Shown: piece after piece, positions 36,637 to 46,161 of the stretch
Layout of the letters: each line of letters starts with the position of its first letter
Numbering within the stretch: position 1 is the first letter of the stretch
Assembly (NCBI GenBank): GCA_019411365.1
Contig: DXQT01000004.1
Span: 53,051-117,050, forward strand
Reading direction: 5' to 3'
DNA: 64,000 bases
From: Roseburia sp.
Lineage (GTDB): Bacteria; Bacillota_A; Clostridia; Lachnospirales; Lachnospiraceae
Notes under the pieces: model-generated
Seen by the model: the letters and a program-made list of their open reading frames with translations, nothing else
The model's database searches: none
What the model was told of the DNA's origin: nothing
Position numbers and translations under genes: made by a program

Positions 36637-37590
36637 ATGACAGAAAAAAGACCGATGGTCATTTTGACCGGACCGACAGCCGTTGGAAAAACAGCCTTGT
36701 CCATCGAGCTTGCAAAAAAAATCAACGGATCGATCATCTCCGCAGACTCCATGCAGGTATACCGGCATATGGATATCGGCTCTGCAAAGGTGATGCCGGA
36801 GGAGATGAATGGTGTCAAACATTACCTGATCGATGAATTTGAACCGGATGAAGAGTTTCATGTGGTAAAATTCGTGGAGCGTGCGAAAGAGCATTTGGAG
36901 GAAATCTATGCAGAGGAAAAAATTCCAATCATTGCAGGCGGCACAGGATTTTATATTCAGGCACTTCTCTATGATATTGACTTTACAGAGCAGGAGTGTG
37001 ATGAGGCATACCGGGCAGAATTAGAACAGCTTGCGGCAGAAAAAGGTGCACACTATCTGCACAACATGCTGCGTGAAGTCGATCCGGCGTCCGCAGATGC
37101 CATTCATGCCAATAATATCAAGCGCGTGATCCGTGCATTGGAATTTTATCATCTTTCCGGTAAGCGGATTTCAGAACACAACGAAAAAGAGAGGGAGAAA
37201 AAATCCCCTTACCATTTTGCATATTTTGTGCTCACTGATGAGAGATCACATCTTTATGCGAATATTGACAAACGGGTCGATCTTATGATAGAACAGGGAC
37301 TTGTGGATGAAGTGCAGAAATTAAAAAATATGGGCTTTCACCGTGATATGGTTTCCATGCAGGGACTTGGCTACAAGGAAATCTTAGATTATCTGGATGG
37401 AAAAACCACTTTAGAAGAAGCCATCTATATCATCAAGCGTGAGACCAGACATTTTGCAAAACGACAGCTCACCTGGTTCCGCCGTGAGCGTGACGTCATC
37501 TGGCTTGATAAACAGACCTATGACTATCAGGATGCAAAAATCTTAGACAGTATGATAAATATTTTAAAAGAAAAGACTATCATAAATTAA
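36637..37590 (+). CDS. miaA: tRNA dimethylallyltransferase
   Basis: MiaA adds a dimethylallyl group to A37 of tRNAs reading UNN codons. The P-loop is TGPTAVGKTALSIELA, and the substrate region is ISADSMQVYRHMDIGSAK. PIIAGGTGFYIQALLY and LTWFRRERDVIWLD are also typical. It starts 5 bases after mutL, matching the common mutS-mutL-miaA operon. Confidence 0.97.
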   Translation: MTEKRPMVILTGPTAVGKTALSIELAKKINGSIISADSMQVYRHMDIGSAKVMPEEMNGVKHYLIDEFEPDEEFHVVKFVERAKEHLEEIYAEEKIPIIAGGTGFYIQALLYDIDFTEQECDEAYRAELEQLAAEKGAHYLHNMLREVDPASADAIHANNIKRVIRALEFYHLSGKRISEHNEKEREKKSPYHFAYFVLTDERSHLYANIDKRVDLMIEQGLVDEVQKLKNMGFHRDMVSMQGLGYKEILDYLDGKTTLEEAIYIIKRETRHFAKRQLTWFRRERDVIWLDKQTYDYQDAKILDSMINILKEKTIIN

Positions 37591-37667
37591 CAATTATAAT
37601 TTTGAGCAACTTATAACAGCAAAAAAAGAGTTTCGTTCAATAACGAAGAGAGGATAAATAGATAGCA

Positions 37668-38966
37668 ATGAACCAGTTTTTAGAAGAACAATACAAAAAT
37701 CTTGGAATTTCCAGGGAAGTATACGAATTTGGAGAAAAAATCGAGGAATCTTTAAAGGAGCGTTTTGCAGAGATCGACGCAAGAGCAGAATACAACCAGA
37801 TGAAAGTCATAAAAGCGATGCAGGAGAACCGCGTCAGCGCAGAATGTTTCAATATGAGTTCGGGATATGGATATAATGATCTTGGAAGGGATACGCTGGA
37901 AAAAGTGTACGCTTCCTGTTTTAAGGGAGAGGATGCACTGGTCAGACCACAGATTACCTGTGGAACCCACGCGCTTGCACTCGCTTTAATGTCGAACTTA
38001 AGACCGGGGGATGAGCTTATGTCTCCGGTTGGAAAACCATACGACACCTTAGAGGAAGTGATCGGAATCCGTCCATCCAAGGGCTCTCTGGCAGAATATG
38101 GTGTCACTTACAGCCAGGTTGATTTATTGCCGGACGGAAGTTTTGATTATGAGAATATCAAAAAAGCAATCAATGACCGCACGAAACTGGTGACAATCCA
38201 ACGTTCCAAAGGATATGCCACAAGACCTACGTTATCCGTAACAAGAATCGGTGAGCTGATCTCCTTTATCAAAAATATCAAACCGGATGTAATCTGCATG
38301 GTAGATAACTGCTACGGCGAATTTGTGGAAGAAAAAGAGCCATTAGAGGTCGGCGCGGATATGATCGTTGGTTCCCTCATCAAAAATCCGGGCGGCGGAC
38401 TTGCACCGATCGGCGGCTATATCGTCGGCAAAAAAGAGTGCGTGGAAAATGCAGCATATCGTCTGACTTCTCCGGGACTTGGAAAAGAAGTTGGAGCATC
38501 TCTCGGTGTGATCCAGTCTTTTTATCAGGGATTTTTCATGGCACCGACTGTGGTAAGCGGTGCATTAAAAGGAGCTGTTTTTGCTGCTAATATATATGAA
38601 AAATTAGGTTTTTCCGTCATTCCAGACGGTACAGAGAGCCGCCACGATATCATTCAGGCAGTTACCTTCAATAACCCGGATGCGATGATCGCATTTTGTG
38701 AGGGAATCCAGGCAGCCGCACCGGTAGACAGTTATGTAACACCGGAACCATGGGCAATGCCGGGATATGACAGTGATGTCATCATGGCTGCCGGAGCTTT
38801 TGTGCAGGGATCTTCCATTGAACTCAGTGCAGATGGACCTATCAAGCCTCCATACGCCGTTTATTTTCAGGGTGGCCTGACCTGGTATCATGCAAAGCTT
38901 GGAATTTTGATGTCTTTACAAAAACTTAAGGAACGGAATCTTGTTAATACAGATTTGTTATGCTAA
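37668..38966 (+). CDS. ynbB: YnbB-type PLP protein (methionine gamma-lyase family)
   Basis: A 432-residue aminotransferase-fold PLP protein once called aluminium resistance protein. FNMSSGYGYNDLGRDTLEKV and RPQITCGTHALALALMSNL are family segments. The PLP lysine lies in GSLIKNPGGGLAPIGGYIVG. B. subtilis ynbB is also close to miaA, with hfq between them; no hfq is visible here. The substrate is not established. RBS GAGAGGA lies upstream. Confidence 0.88.
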   Translation: MNQFLEEQYKNLGISREVYEFGEKIEESLKERFAEIDARAEYNQMKVIKAMQENRVSAECFNMSSGYGYNDLGRDTLEKVYASCFKGEDALVRPQITCGTHALALALMSNLRPGDELMSPVGKPYDTLEEVIGIRPSKGSLAEYGVTYSQVDLLPDGSFDYENIKKAINDRTKLVTIQRSKGYATRPTLSVTRIGELISFIKNIKPDVICMVDNCYGEFVEEKEPLEVGADMIVGSLIKNPGGGLAPIGGYIVGKKECVENAAYRLTSPGLGKEVGASLGVIQSFYQGFFMAPTVVSGALKGAVFAANIYEKLGFSVIPDGTESRHDIIQAVTFNNPDAMIAFCEGIQAAAPVDSYVTPEPWAMPGYDSDVIMAAGAFVQGSSIELSADGPIKPPYAVYFQGGLTWYHAKLGILMSLQKLKERNLVNTDLLC

Positions 38967-39026
38967 AATGAAAAAAGAGTTTTTTGAGTTGACATAAAAC
39001 ACTTTCAGGGAGAGTGAAAGGAATTT

Positions 39027-39719
39027 ATGAATCACTCATTCACAACAAAAGAATTACCGGAATCCGAAAGACCATATGAGAAGTTCTGGAAATACGGTGC
39101 AACAGCGTTAAGCGATGCAGAACTTTTAGCGATCGTGATCAAATCAGGAAGCAGTAAAATGACTGCCGTGGATGTGGCAAGAAGTTTTTTATCACAGAAA
39201 GACAGAAACCTCATGAATCTTTATGAGATGTCTTACGATGAAATGAAAAAGATCCACGGAATCGGAGATGTGATCGCGATGCAGTTAAAATGCATTGCGG
39301 AACTTTCCACGCGGATTGCCAATACCAGACATTTTGAGGGTATTCAGATGAGGAGCGCAGCAACGGTTGCAGAGTATTATATGGAACAGCTAAGGCACGA
39401 GCAGCAGGAGAAGCTGATCGTCTGCATGTTTGACAGCAAATGTAAATGGCTGGGAGACTCTGTTGTCACAACAGGAAGTGTCAGTTCCTCGATTGTTCCG
39501 CCGAGAGAGATTTTTATCTGTGCATTGGAGAAAAAGGCAGTACACATTGTGATGGTACACAATCATCCAAGCGGCAGGGCAGTTCCCTCCGGAGAGGATA
39601 ATACAGTGACTGCAAGGATCGCAGAAGCCGGAAAATTATTAGGCATTGCGCTGTCAGATCATATTATTATAGGTGACCGTACTTACTTCAGTTACCGGGA
39701 AGCCGGGTATCTCACATAA
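39027..39719 (+). CDS. radC: RadC/YeeS-family JAB-domain protein
   Basis: A 230-residue protein with an N-terminal helix-hairpin-helix region (KIHGIGDVIAMQLKC) and a C-terminal JAB/MPN domain carrying the metal motif HNHPSGRAVPSGED. Despite its name, a role in DNA repair is doubtful in several species. It sits directly before mreB, as in Bacillus (radC-mreB). The stop codon overlaps an in-frame ATG of the mreB frame. Confidence 0.93.
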   Translation: MNHSFTTKELPESERPYEKFWKYGATALSDAELLAIVIKSGSSKMTAVDVARSFLSQKDRNLMNLYEMSYDEMKKIHGIGDVIAMQLKCIAELSTRIANTRHFEGIQMRSAATVAEYYMEQLRHEQQEKLIVCMFDSKCKWLGDSVVTTGSVSSSIVPPREIFICALEKKAVHIVMVHNHPSGRAVPSGEDNTVTARIAEAGKLLGIALSDHIIIGDRTYFSYREAGYLT

Positions 39720-39799
39720 TGGGAAGTTACCGTTATGAAATACTCCGTGAAACTACAACGGATTCTTTGATTATGGAAAACAACACAAGGGAGAAGAAA

Positions 39800-40816
39800 A
39801 TGAACAGCAACGTATATGGAATTGATCTTGGAACCTGCAATATGAAGATTTACTGCAAGACTTCCAATAAAATATTAAATGAGAAGAATACCATAGCTCT
39901 GGTAAAAAAAGACCAGATTTATGCTTATGGTGATGCTGCTTATGCAATGTATGAAAAAGCACCGGAGACGATCAATGTCACATTCCCGGTGATCAGTGGA
40001 GTAATCGCTGATTTTAATAATCTTCAGACCATGCTCCAGATGTACTTAGAAGAGCATATGAAGGGAAAAATCCGGGGCGCTGAATTTATCGTTGCGGTTC
40101 CAACTGATATTACGGATGTAGAAAAGAGAGCGTTCTTTGAGATGTTCTACAAGAGTAAATTAAAACCAAAGAGTGTCCTTTTATGTGAAAAACCAATTGC
40201 GGATGCCGTTGGCCTTGGACTGGATGTCAATGAGCCGACCGGTATCATGGTTGTGGACATCGGTGCAGATACAACAGAAATTTCTGTCATCTCCCTCGGC
40301 GGACTGGTATTGAGTGATCTGTTGCATTTCGGAGGCAACCGGATTGATGAATCAATCATTACTTATGTGAAGAGAACCTATAATCTTGTGATTGGTCAGA
40401 AGACCGCACAGGCATTAAAAGAGAAGCTTGGTTCCGGTATTCCTGGAAATACAGAAACCATGGTCATTGTAGGACGTGATGTGGTAAGTGGACTTCCGAT
40501 TGAGATGGAGATCACAGGGGAAGTTGTCTACGAGGCGATCAAGGATAACTTAAACAGCATCTGTAATTCCATCAAGATGATCTTAGAGAAAACTCCACCG
40601 GAGCTTGCAAAAGATATTATCCATTCCGGTATTTACATTACCGGTGGAAGCTCCCAGATACATAATCTGAGCCAGTTGTTCAAAGATATCACCGGCATTG
40701 AGATCAACACCTGTGAGGAGCCGGAAGAGTGCGTTGTCCGTGGACTGGTGAAGATTGTAAGTGACCAGAAGTACAAACATCTGGCGTTCAGCATGAAAAA
40801 TAAAATCTTAAAATAG
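39800..40816 (+). CDS. mreB: Rod-shape protein MreB/Mbl family
   Basis: A bacterial actin that guides wall elongation. The phosphate-1 motif YGIDLGTCNMKIY starts the protein, phosphate-2 is VVDIGADTTEISVI, and the adenosine motif is YITGGSSQI. ATG 39800 (338 residues) is chosen because GGGAGAAG lies upstream and it gives the canonical start. The frame is open further back to an ATG overlapping the radC stop, which would add 27 nonconserved residues. It is somewhat divergent from typical MreB. It heads the mreBCD-PBP2 block. Confidence 0.92.
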   Translation: MNSNVYGIDLGTCNMKIYCKTSNKILNEKNTIALVKKDQIYAYGDAAYAMYEKAPETINVTFPVISGVIADFNNLQTMLQMYLEEHMKGKIRGAEFIVAVPTDITDVEKRAFFEMFYKSKLKPKSVLLCEKPIADAVGLGLDVNEPTGIMVVDIGADTTEISVISLGGLVLSDLLHFGGNRIDESIITYVKRTYNLVIGQKTAQALKEKLGSGIPGNTETMVIVGRDVVSGLPIEMEITGEVVYEAIKDNLNSICNSIKMILEKTPPELAKDIIHSGIYITGGSSQIHNLSQLFKDITGIEINTCEEPEECVVRGLVKIVSDQKYKHLAFSMKNKILK

Positions 40817-40866
40817 AATGTAATGCAGGATACGCCTGCATACGTTGTTAGAAATTGAGGAATGGA

Positions 40867-41724
40867 ATGAGACGAAAATCAAAATTTTTTCTTCCTGCAA
40901 GATACCTTCTTCTGATCATGTCAGGGGTATGTATTATCATCATGTTATTAAGTTTTACTTTAAATATATCCGGTGGTCCGTTAAATGCGGCAGCCGGTTA
41001 TGTTTTTGTGCCAATGCAGGAGGGAATCAATAAAGTTGGCACCTGGATCTCCGACAAGGCGGTAAATCTGAAAAACTTAAGTGATGTCATGGCAGAGAAT
41101 GAGGATCTGCAGAATCAGGTAGATGAACTGACAACAGAACTGAATACAATTAAACTGGAGCAGTACGAGTTAGACAACTTAAGGGAACTTTACAATCTCG
41201 ATCAGAAATACCCGAGTTATGAGAAAGTTGCAGCGAATGTAATCGGAAAAAACAGTGGAAACTGGTTTAATACTTTTACAATCGATAAGGGTAGTAATGA
41301 TGGAATTGAAGTGGATATGAATGTTATGGCAGGAAGCGGACTTGTTGGAATTGTCACAGATGTCGGACCAAATTATGCCAAGGTGACATCGATCATCAAC
41401 GATACCAGCAAAGTCAGCGGAATGGTTACGACCACTTCGGATAACTTGATCGTGTCCGGAAGTCTGCAGAAAATGAATGAAGATATGGTGATCGAATTCA
41501 ATAATTTAAATGACAAAGACAATGAAGTTTCCATCAATGATCCGGTGGTCACTTCCGCGGTTTCTTACAATTATCAGCAGGGAATCTTAATTGGATATAT
41601 CAGCTCGATCGAGACAGATTCCAATAATCTGACTAAATCAGGAACCATTACACCGGCGGTTGATTTTGAGCATATCGAAGAAGTACTTGTCATTTTGAAC
41701 AAGAAACAGACGGTGGAAAATTAA
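40867..41724 (+). CDS. mreC: Rod-shape protein MreC
   Basis: A 285-residue membrane-anchored scaffold of the elongasome. A basic N-terminus and one membrane segment (about residues 10-32) precede a coiled coil (about 65-105). A beta-rich domain follows, with WFNTFTIDKGSNDGIEVDMNVM and GLVGIV typical of the family. ATG 40867 follows TGAGGAATGG. It is 50 bases after mreB and 15 bases before mreD. Confidence 0.94.
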   Translation: MRRKSKFFLPARYLLLIMSGVCIIIMLLSFTLNISGGPLNAAAGYVFVPMQEGINKVGTWISDKAVNLKNLSDVMAENEDLQNQVDELTTELNTIKLEQYELDNLRELYNLDQKYPSYEKVAANVIGKNSGNWFNTFTIDKGSNDGIEVDMNVMAGSGLVGIVTDVGPNYAKVTSIINDTSKVSGMVTTTSDNLIVSGSLQKMNEDMVIEFNNLNDKDNEVSINDPVVTSAVSYNYQQGILIGYISSIETDSNNLTKSGTITPAVDFEHIEEVLVILNKKQTVEN

Positions 41725-41739
41725 ATCAGGGAGGATGAC

Positions 41740-42258
41740 ATGCGAAGAAAAATAACTGTATTTTTAATCATAGCAGTTTGTTACCTTTTGCAGAGTACCG
41801 TATTTCAGGCACTTTCTTTTGCATCAATCTCTCCAAATCTGATGATTGTTGTTGTCTCTGCATTTGGTTTTATGAGAGGAAAAAAAGAAGGACTGTGGAT
41901 TGGCTTTTTCACAGGACTTCTTTTAGATGTTTTTACAGGAAGTATTCTGGGATTCTACGCATTGCTTTATATGTATGTGGGCTATTTCAACGGATTTTTC
42001 CGGAAAATGTTTTACCCGGAAGATATCAAACTGCCGATGCTTCTGATCGCAGTCAGCGATTTTTCATGCAGTCTGATCATTTATTTCCTGTTATTTTTAT
42101 TCCGTGGAAAGTTTGATATTTTATACTATCTGTTAAATATCATGATACCGGAACTTGTATATACAATGGTTGTGACCATTTTCTTATATTTTATAATTTT
42201 AAAAATTAACCAGAAACTTGAAACAATAGAAAAAAGGAGCGCTGTAAAATTTGTTTGA
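41740..42258 (+). CDS. mreD: Rod-shape protein MreD
   Basis: A small polytopic protein of 172 residues with about five membrane segments, containing GLWIGFFTGLLLDVFTG, the family hallmark. It partners MreC and PBP2 in the elongasome. The ATG follows GGGAGGATGAC, and its end overlaps the PBP2 start by 8 bases. Confidence 0.92.
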   Translation: MRRKITVFLIIAVCYLLQSTVFQALSFASISPNLMIVVVSAFGFMRGKKEGLWIGFFTGLLLDVFTGSILGFYALLYMYVGYFNGFFRKMFYPEDIKLPMLLIAVSDFSCSLIIYFLLFLFRGKFDILYYLLNIMIPELVYTMVVTIFLYFIILKINQKLETIEKRSAVKFV

Positions 42259-45082
42259 TAATATCAAAGAGTTTTTCCGTACGATCTTCAGATCGAGACT
42301 GCTTGTCGCAGCAACCGTGATGGTTCTTTTGTTTTCTGTGCTGATTTTCCGGATGTTCCAGCTTCAGATCATAAAGGGCGCAGAATACCAGGACAATTAC
42401 ACGTTAAAGATTGTCCGGGAACGTACGTTAAACAGTACCAGAGGAAATATTTTAGACCGCAATGGTGAAGTGCTTGCCTACAATGAACTCGCATATTCCA
42501 TTACGATCGAGGATAATGGTTCCTATGATTCTACCAAAGAAAAAAATAAACTTTTAAATGCAGAAATTGCTGATATCATTACTGCCCTGGAAAAAAATGG
42601 GGATGACATTATCAATAATTTTAAAATTACAGTGAACGATAATGGAAATTACGAATTCACTGTGAGCGGAAGTTCATTGAAACGTTTTCTTGCAGATGTT
42701 TTCGGTCAGGCATCTTATTCTGATCTGAAGTATGACAAAAAACTTGGTTACAATCAGGCGGAAGCGACTGCTGACCAGGTTATGGATTATCTGAAAGTGA
42801 CACGTTTTGGAATCAGTGAAGATTATGCTGAAGATATGGCATATAAAATCACTGTGGTGCGCTATGCAATGTCTGAAAACAGCTATCAGAAATATATTGC
42901 TACCACGATCGCAAGCGATGTCTCTGAGGAGTCTGTTGCCTACGTGAGTGAGAATACATCAAAGCTTCAGGGTGTGGAAGTCATTGACGATACGATCCGT
43001 AAATACAATGATGCTGAATATTTTGCATCGATCATCGGCTACACTGGAAAAATTTCTACCGAAGAGTACGAGAGTTTATCTGCAGATAACGATAACTATA
43101 CTTTAAACGACGTGGTCGGAAAAGCCGGTATTGAACAGGTGATGGATGCGTCCCTGCAGGGAACAAAAGGCTATGAAAAGCTTTATGTCGATTATCTTGG
43201 AAAAGCGGTGGAGGTTTTGGAACGTGAGGAGCCTTCTGCCGGAAATGATGTATATCTGTCGATCGATAAGAACTTACAGATTGCTGCATATGATCTGTTA
43301 GAGCAGGAGATCGCAGGTATTGTATATTCCAATATTGAAAGTTCCGGTTCTGAGATGAATATCCCGATCACTGACGTTTATTTCGCACTGGTAAATAATA
43401 ATGTAATCGATATTGAACATTTTTCAGATGAAAAAGCAACCGAAAATGAAAAAGCTGTCATGCATATTTTCTCCGGCAGACAGCAGACCGTCCTCTCGTC
43501 TGTGACCAGCGAGTTGAAGGGGGCATCCCCGGCAGCATTTGGTTCACTCGGAGAGGAAGATCAGGATTATTTTACTTATATTATCAACCAGTTGAAGGAG
43601 AAAAAAATCCTTCTGCAGAAATCAATTGATAAAACGGATGAGGTATATCAGGAGTGGCAGAGTGGTACGATCAGTGCCCAGGAATACCTAAACCATGCGA
43701 TCGCGCAGAACTGGATTGACATCACACAGTTTACAATTGATGAGAAGTACTCGGATTCGACAGAAATTTACGATGCTTTGTGCGATTATATTATGGATGA
43801 CATTGCCACAGATACCGGATTTTCCAAAATTATTTATGAGTATCTCATTAAGGCAGGATCTGTTTCCGGGAAACAGTTGTGTCTGATCTTATACGATCAG
43901 GGAGTACTTGCCTACGATGCAGAGGAGATCAGTTCCCTGGAATCGAATGCAGTCAGTCCGGTCAGCTTTTTAAAGGATAAGATCAAGAATATTGAGATCA
44001 CACCGGCACAGCTTGCATTGGATCCATGCTCCGGTTCCTGTGTGATCACGGATGTAAAAACCGGAGAACTGCTGGCATTGGTAAGTTATCCGGGATATGA
44101 TAACAACCGTCTTGCAAATACGGTTGATGCAGATTATTTTGCAAGTCTCAACACGGATTTGTCCAAGCCACTTTATAACTATGCAACGCAGGAACGCACC
44201 GCACCAGGATCTACTTTCAAAATGGTATCCTCGGTTGCAGGTCTTGCCACAGGTGTGATTACACCGACGACACAGATCATGGACAAGGGTGTGTATGAAA
44301 ATATCAGCAACCATCCGCGATGCTGGGCATTAAATCACGGTTACACGCATGGACTGATCAATGTATCTGAGGCACTCCGTGATTCCTGTAACTACTTCTT
44401 TTATGATGTTGGTTATCGTCTTGCAACGAATAATTTTTCTACATCCTACGATGATGCGACTGGTATTTCCAAAATTCAGGAATACGCATCGCTTCTTGGA
44501 TTAGATGAGACAACAGGCGTGGAGATTGAGGAAAACGATCCGCAGATTGCAGATGAATACCCGGTCATGGCAACGATTGGACAGAGTAATAATAACTATG
44601 CGACCATCCAGCTTGGAAGATATGTATCTGCCATTGCAAATGACGGAAATGTATATGAATACACATTGTTGAGCAAAGTATGTGATTCCGATGGCAATAC
44701 ATTGGAAACCTTTGAGCCAAAAGTAAGAAATACGGTGGATGTATTAGATACCACACAATGGAATGCCATTCATACCGGAATTCGTATGGTAGTGGAAAAT
44801 CTGTCTACATTTGATAATTTCCCAATTGAGGTTGCAGGTAAGACCGGTACCGCACAGCAGAGTCCAAACCGTCCAAACCATGCGTTGTTCGTCGGATATG
44901 CGCCGTACAGTGATCCTGAGATATCTATCGCAACACGTATCGCATTCGGTTATACATCACATAATGCTGCCGAATATGCCAAGAATGTATTTTCTTACTA
45001 TTTTGGTGTTCAGGATGCAGAAGAACTGCTGAACGGTCAGGCAGAAAATGTAGGTGAGTCATCAAACAGCTTTAATGACTAA
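42251..45082 (+). CDS. mrdA: Class B penicillin-binding protein 2 (elongation transpeptidase)
   Basis: The elongasome transpeptidase. It has a cytoplasmic tail, one membrane helix (about residues 18-40) and a dimerisation domain with RGNILDRNGEVLAYNE. The transpeptidase contains SxxK at Ser654 in APGSTFKM, SxN in DSCNYFFYDVG and KTG at 864-866 in AGKTGTAQQ. At 943 residues it is about 250 longer than typical PBP2. The excess sits between about residues 345 and 590 as a charged helical insertion before LDPCSGSCVITDVKTG. Translation starts at TTG 42251, behind AAAGGAG. Confidence 0.94.
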   Translation: MFDNIKEFFRTIFRSRLLVAATVMVLLFSVLIFRMFQLQIIKGAEYQDNYTLKIVRERTLNSTRGNILDRNGEVLAYNELAYSITIEDNGSYDSTKEKNKLLNAEIADIITALEKNGDDIINNFKITVNDNGNYEFTVSGSSLKRFLADVFGQASYSDLKYDKKLGYNQAEATADQVMDYLKVTRFGISEDYAEDMAYKITVVRYAMSENSYQKYIATTIASDVSEESVAYVSENTSKLQGVEVIDDTIRKYNDAEYFASIIGYTGKISTEEYESLSADNDNYTLNDVVGKAGIEQVMDASLQGTKGYEKLYVDYLGKAVEVLEREEPSAGNDVYLSIDKNLQIAAYDLLEQEIAGIVYSNIESSGSEMNIPITDVYFALVNNNVIDIEHFSDEKATENEKAVMHIFSGRQQTVLSSVTSELKGASPAAFGSLGEEDQDYFTYIINQLKEKKILLQKSIDKTDEVYQEWQSGTISAQEYLNHAIAQNWIDITQFTIDEKYSDSTEIYDALCDYIMDDIATDTGFSKIIYEYLIKAGSVSGKQLCLILYDQGVLAYDAEEISSLESNAVSPVSFLKDKIKNIEITPAQLALDPCSGSCVITDVKTGELLALVSYPGYDNNRLANTVDADYFASLNTDLSKPLYNYATQERTAPGSTFKMVSSVAGLATGVITPTTQIMDKGVYENISNHPRCWALNHGYTHGLINVSEALRDSCNYFFYDVGYRLATNNFSTSYDDATGISKIQEYASLLGLDETTGVEIEENDPQIADEYPVMATIGQSNNNYATIQLGRYVSAIANDGNVYEYTLLSKVCDSDGNTLETFEPKVRNTVDVLDTTQWNAIHTGIRMVVENLSTFDNFPIEVAGKTGTAQQSPNRPNHALFVGYAPYSDPEISIATRIAFGYTSHNAAEYAKNVFSYYFGVQDAEELLNGQAENVGESSNSFND

Positions 45083-45102
45083 GTAAAAGGAGGTCTTACT
45101 TC

Positions 45103-45909
45103 ATGAGTGAAGTGATCACTTTCACGTCAGGAAAAGGCGGCGTTGGCAAAACAACTACCACAGCGAACGTCGGAGTTGGACTTTCACTATTAGAGAAAAA
45201 AGTAATTTTGATCGACACGGACATCGGGCTTCGCAATCTCGATGTTGTGATGGGACTTGAAAACCGGATCGTATACAATCTGGTTGATGTCCTCACAGGA
45301 AAATGCAGAGTGAAACAGGCTGTCATAAGAGACCGCAGATATCCGAACCTCTCAGTCATTCCATCTGCATGTGTGCGGGAGCATCCGCCAATCACGACAG
45401 AGGCGATGCAGACGCTCATGGAGGAGTTAAAGGAGTCGTATGATTATATCCTTGTGGATAGCCCGGCAGGAATTGACAGCGGCTTTGACCTTGCCGTCTG
45501 CGCGGCAGATAAAGTAGTCGTTGTGACAACGCCACAGGTGGCGGCCGTCCATGATGCGGACTGTGTCTTGCGCCTGCTCCGAAGGAAAAAAGATATCTCC
45601 ACTTATCTGCTGATCAATTCATTTCGGAAACAGTTGGTAAAAGAGGGAAACATGCTTCAGATCTCCGATATCTGCGAACTTTTGAACACGGAACTTCTGG
45701 GTGTGGTACTGGAAGATGAACATATTATCATTTCCCAGAATCACGGTGAGAGCCTGATGGGAAAGAAAGGCACTTCCCAGACATGTTATGAGAACATCTG
45801 CAGACGCCTTGTGGGGGAAGCGGTTCCAATCCCGGATTTTCTTCAGGAAAAACACCGTTTCCGCGGATTCTTCTGGAACAAGCCTGCAAAGCAGACCATC
45901 AATTCATAG
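45103..45909 (+). CDS. minD: Septum-site determining ATPase MinD
   Basis: A deviant Walker ATPase that positions division at the membrane. The P-loop reads SGKGGVGKTTTTANVG. ILVDSPAGIDSG is the switch II region, and the C-terminal KHRFRGFFWNKPAKQTI forms an amphipathic membrane-targeting helix. The 268 residues are typical. It follows the PBP2 gene by only 20 bases, so the usual preceding minC is absent from this operon. Confidence 0.95.
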   Translation: MSEVITFTSGKGGVGKTTTTANVGVGLSLLEKKVILIDTDIGLRNLDVVMGLENRIVYNLVDVLTGKCRVKQAVIRDRRYPNLSVIPSACVREHPPITTEAMQTLMEELKESYDYILVDSPAGIDSGFDLAVCAADKVVVVTTPQVAAVHDADCVLRLLRRKKDISTYLLINSFRKQLVKEGNMLQISDICELLNTELLGVVLEDEHIIISQNHGESLMGKKGTSQTCYENICRRLVGEAVPIPDFLQEKHRFRGFFWNKPAKQTINS

Positions 45910-45942
45910 CTGACTTTTGTGAATAGCAGAAATGGAGAAAAA

Positions 45943-46161
45943 ATGAGAGAACAATCTGTAACTGCCGCAAAAGAACGTTTAAAATGTATGATCCATTATG
46001 AAAACAACATTTTAGACGAAGAAACGATGGGATACATACGGCGCGACATCGGAAATGTGATCACGAAGTATGTGGATGTAGAACCTGAGAATATTGAGAT
46101 AAAAGTCATTTTAAAAGAATACAAAAAGAGAGAATTGCAATGTTTAAACAGTACAAACTGA
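45943..46161 (+). CDS. minE: Cell division topological factor MinE
   Basis: A 72-residue protein with the MinE pattern: an N-terminal MinD-contact helix with AKERLKCMIHYE, then MGYIRRDIGNVITKYVDVEP and EIKVILKEYKKRE in the dimerisation fold. It stimulates the MinD ATPase and drives oscillation. ATG 45943 follows TGGAGAAA; the longer frame begins before the ribosome site. It overlaps rodA by 22 bases. Confidence 0.9.
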   Translation: MREQSVTAAKERLKCMIHYENNILDEETMGYIRRDIGNVITKYVDVEPENIEIKVILKEYKKRELQCLNSTN

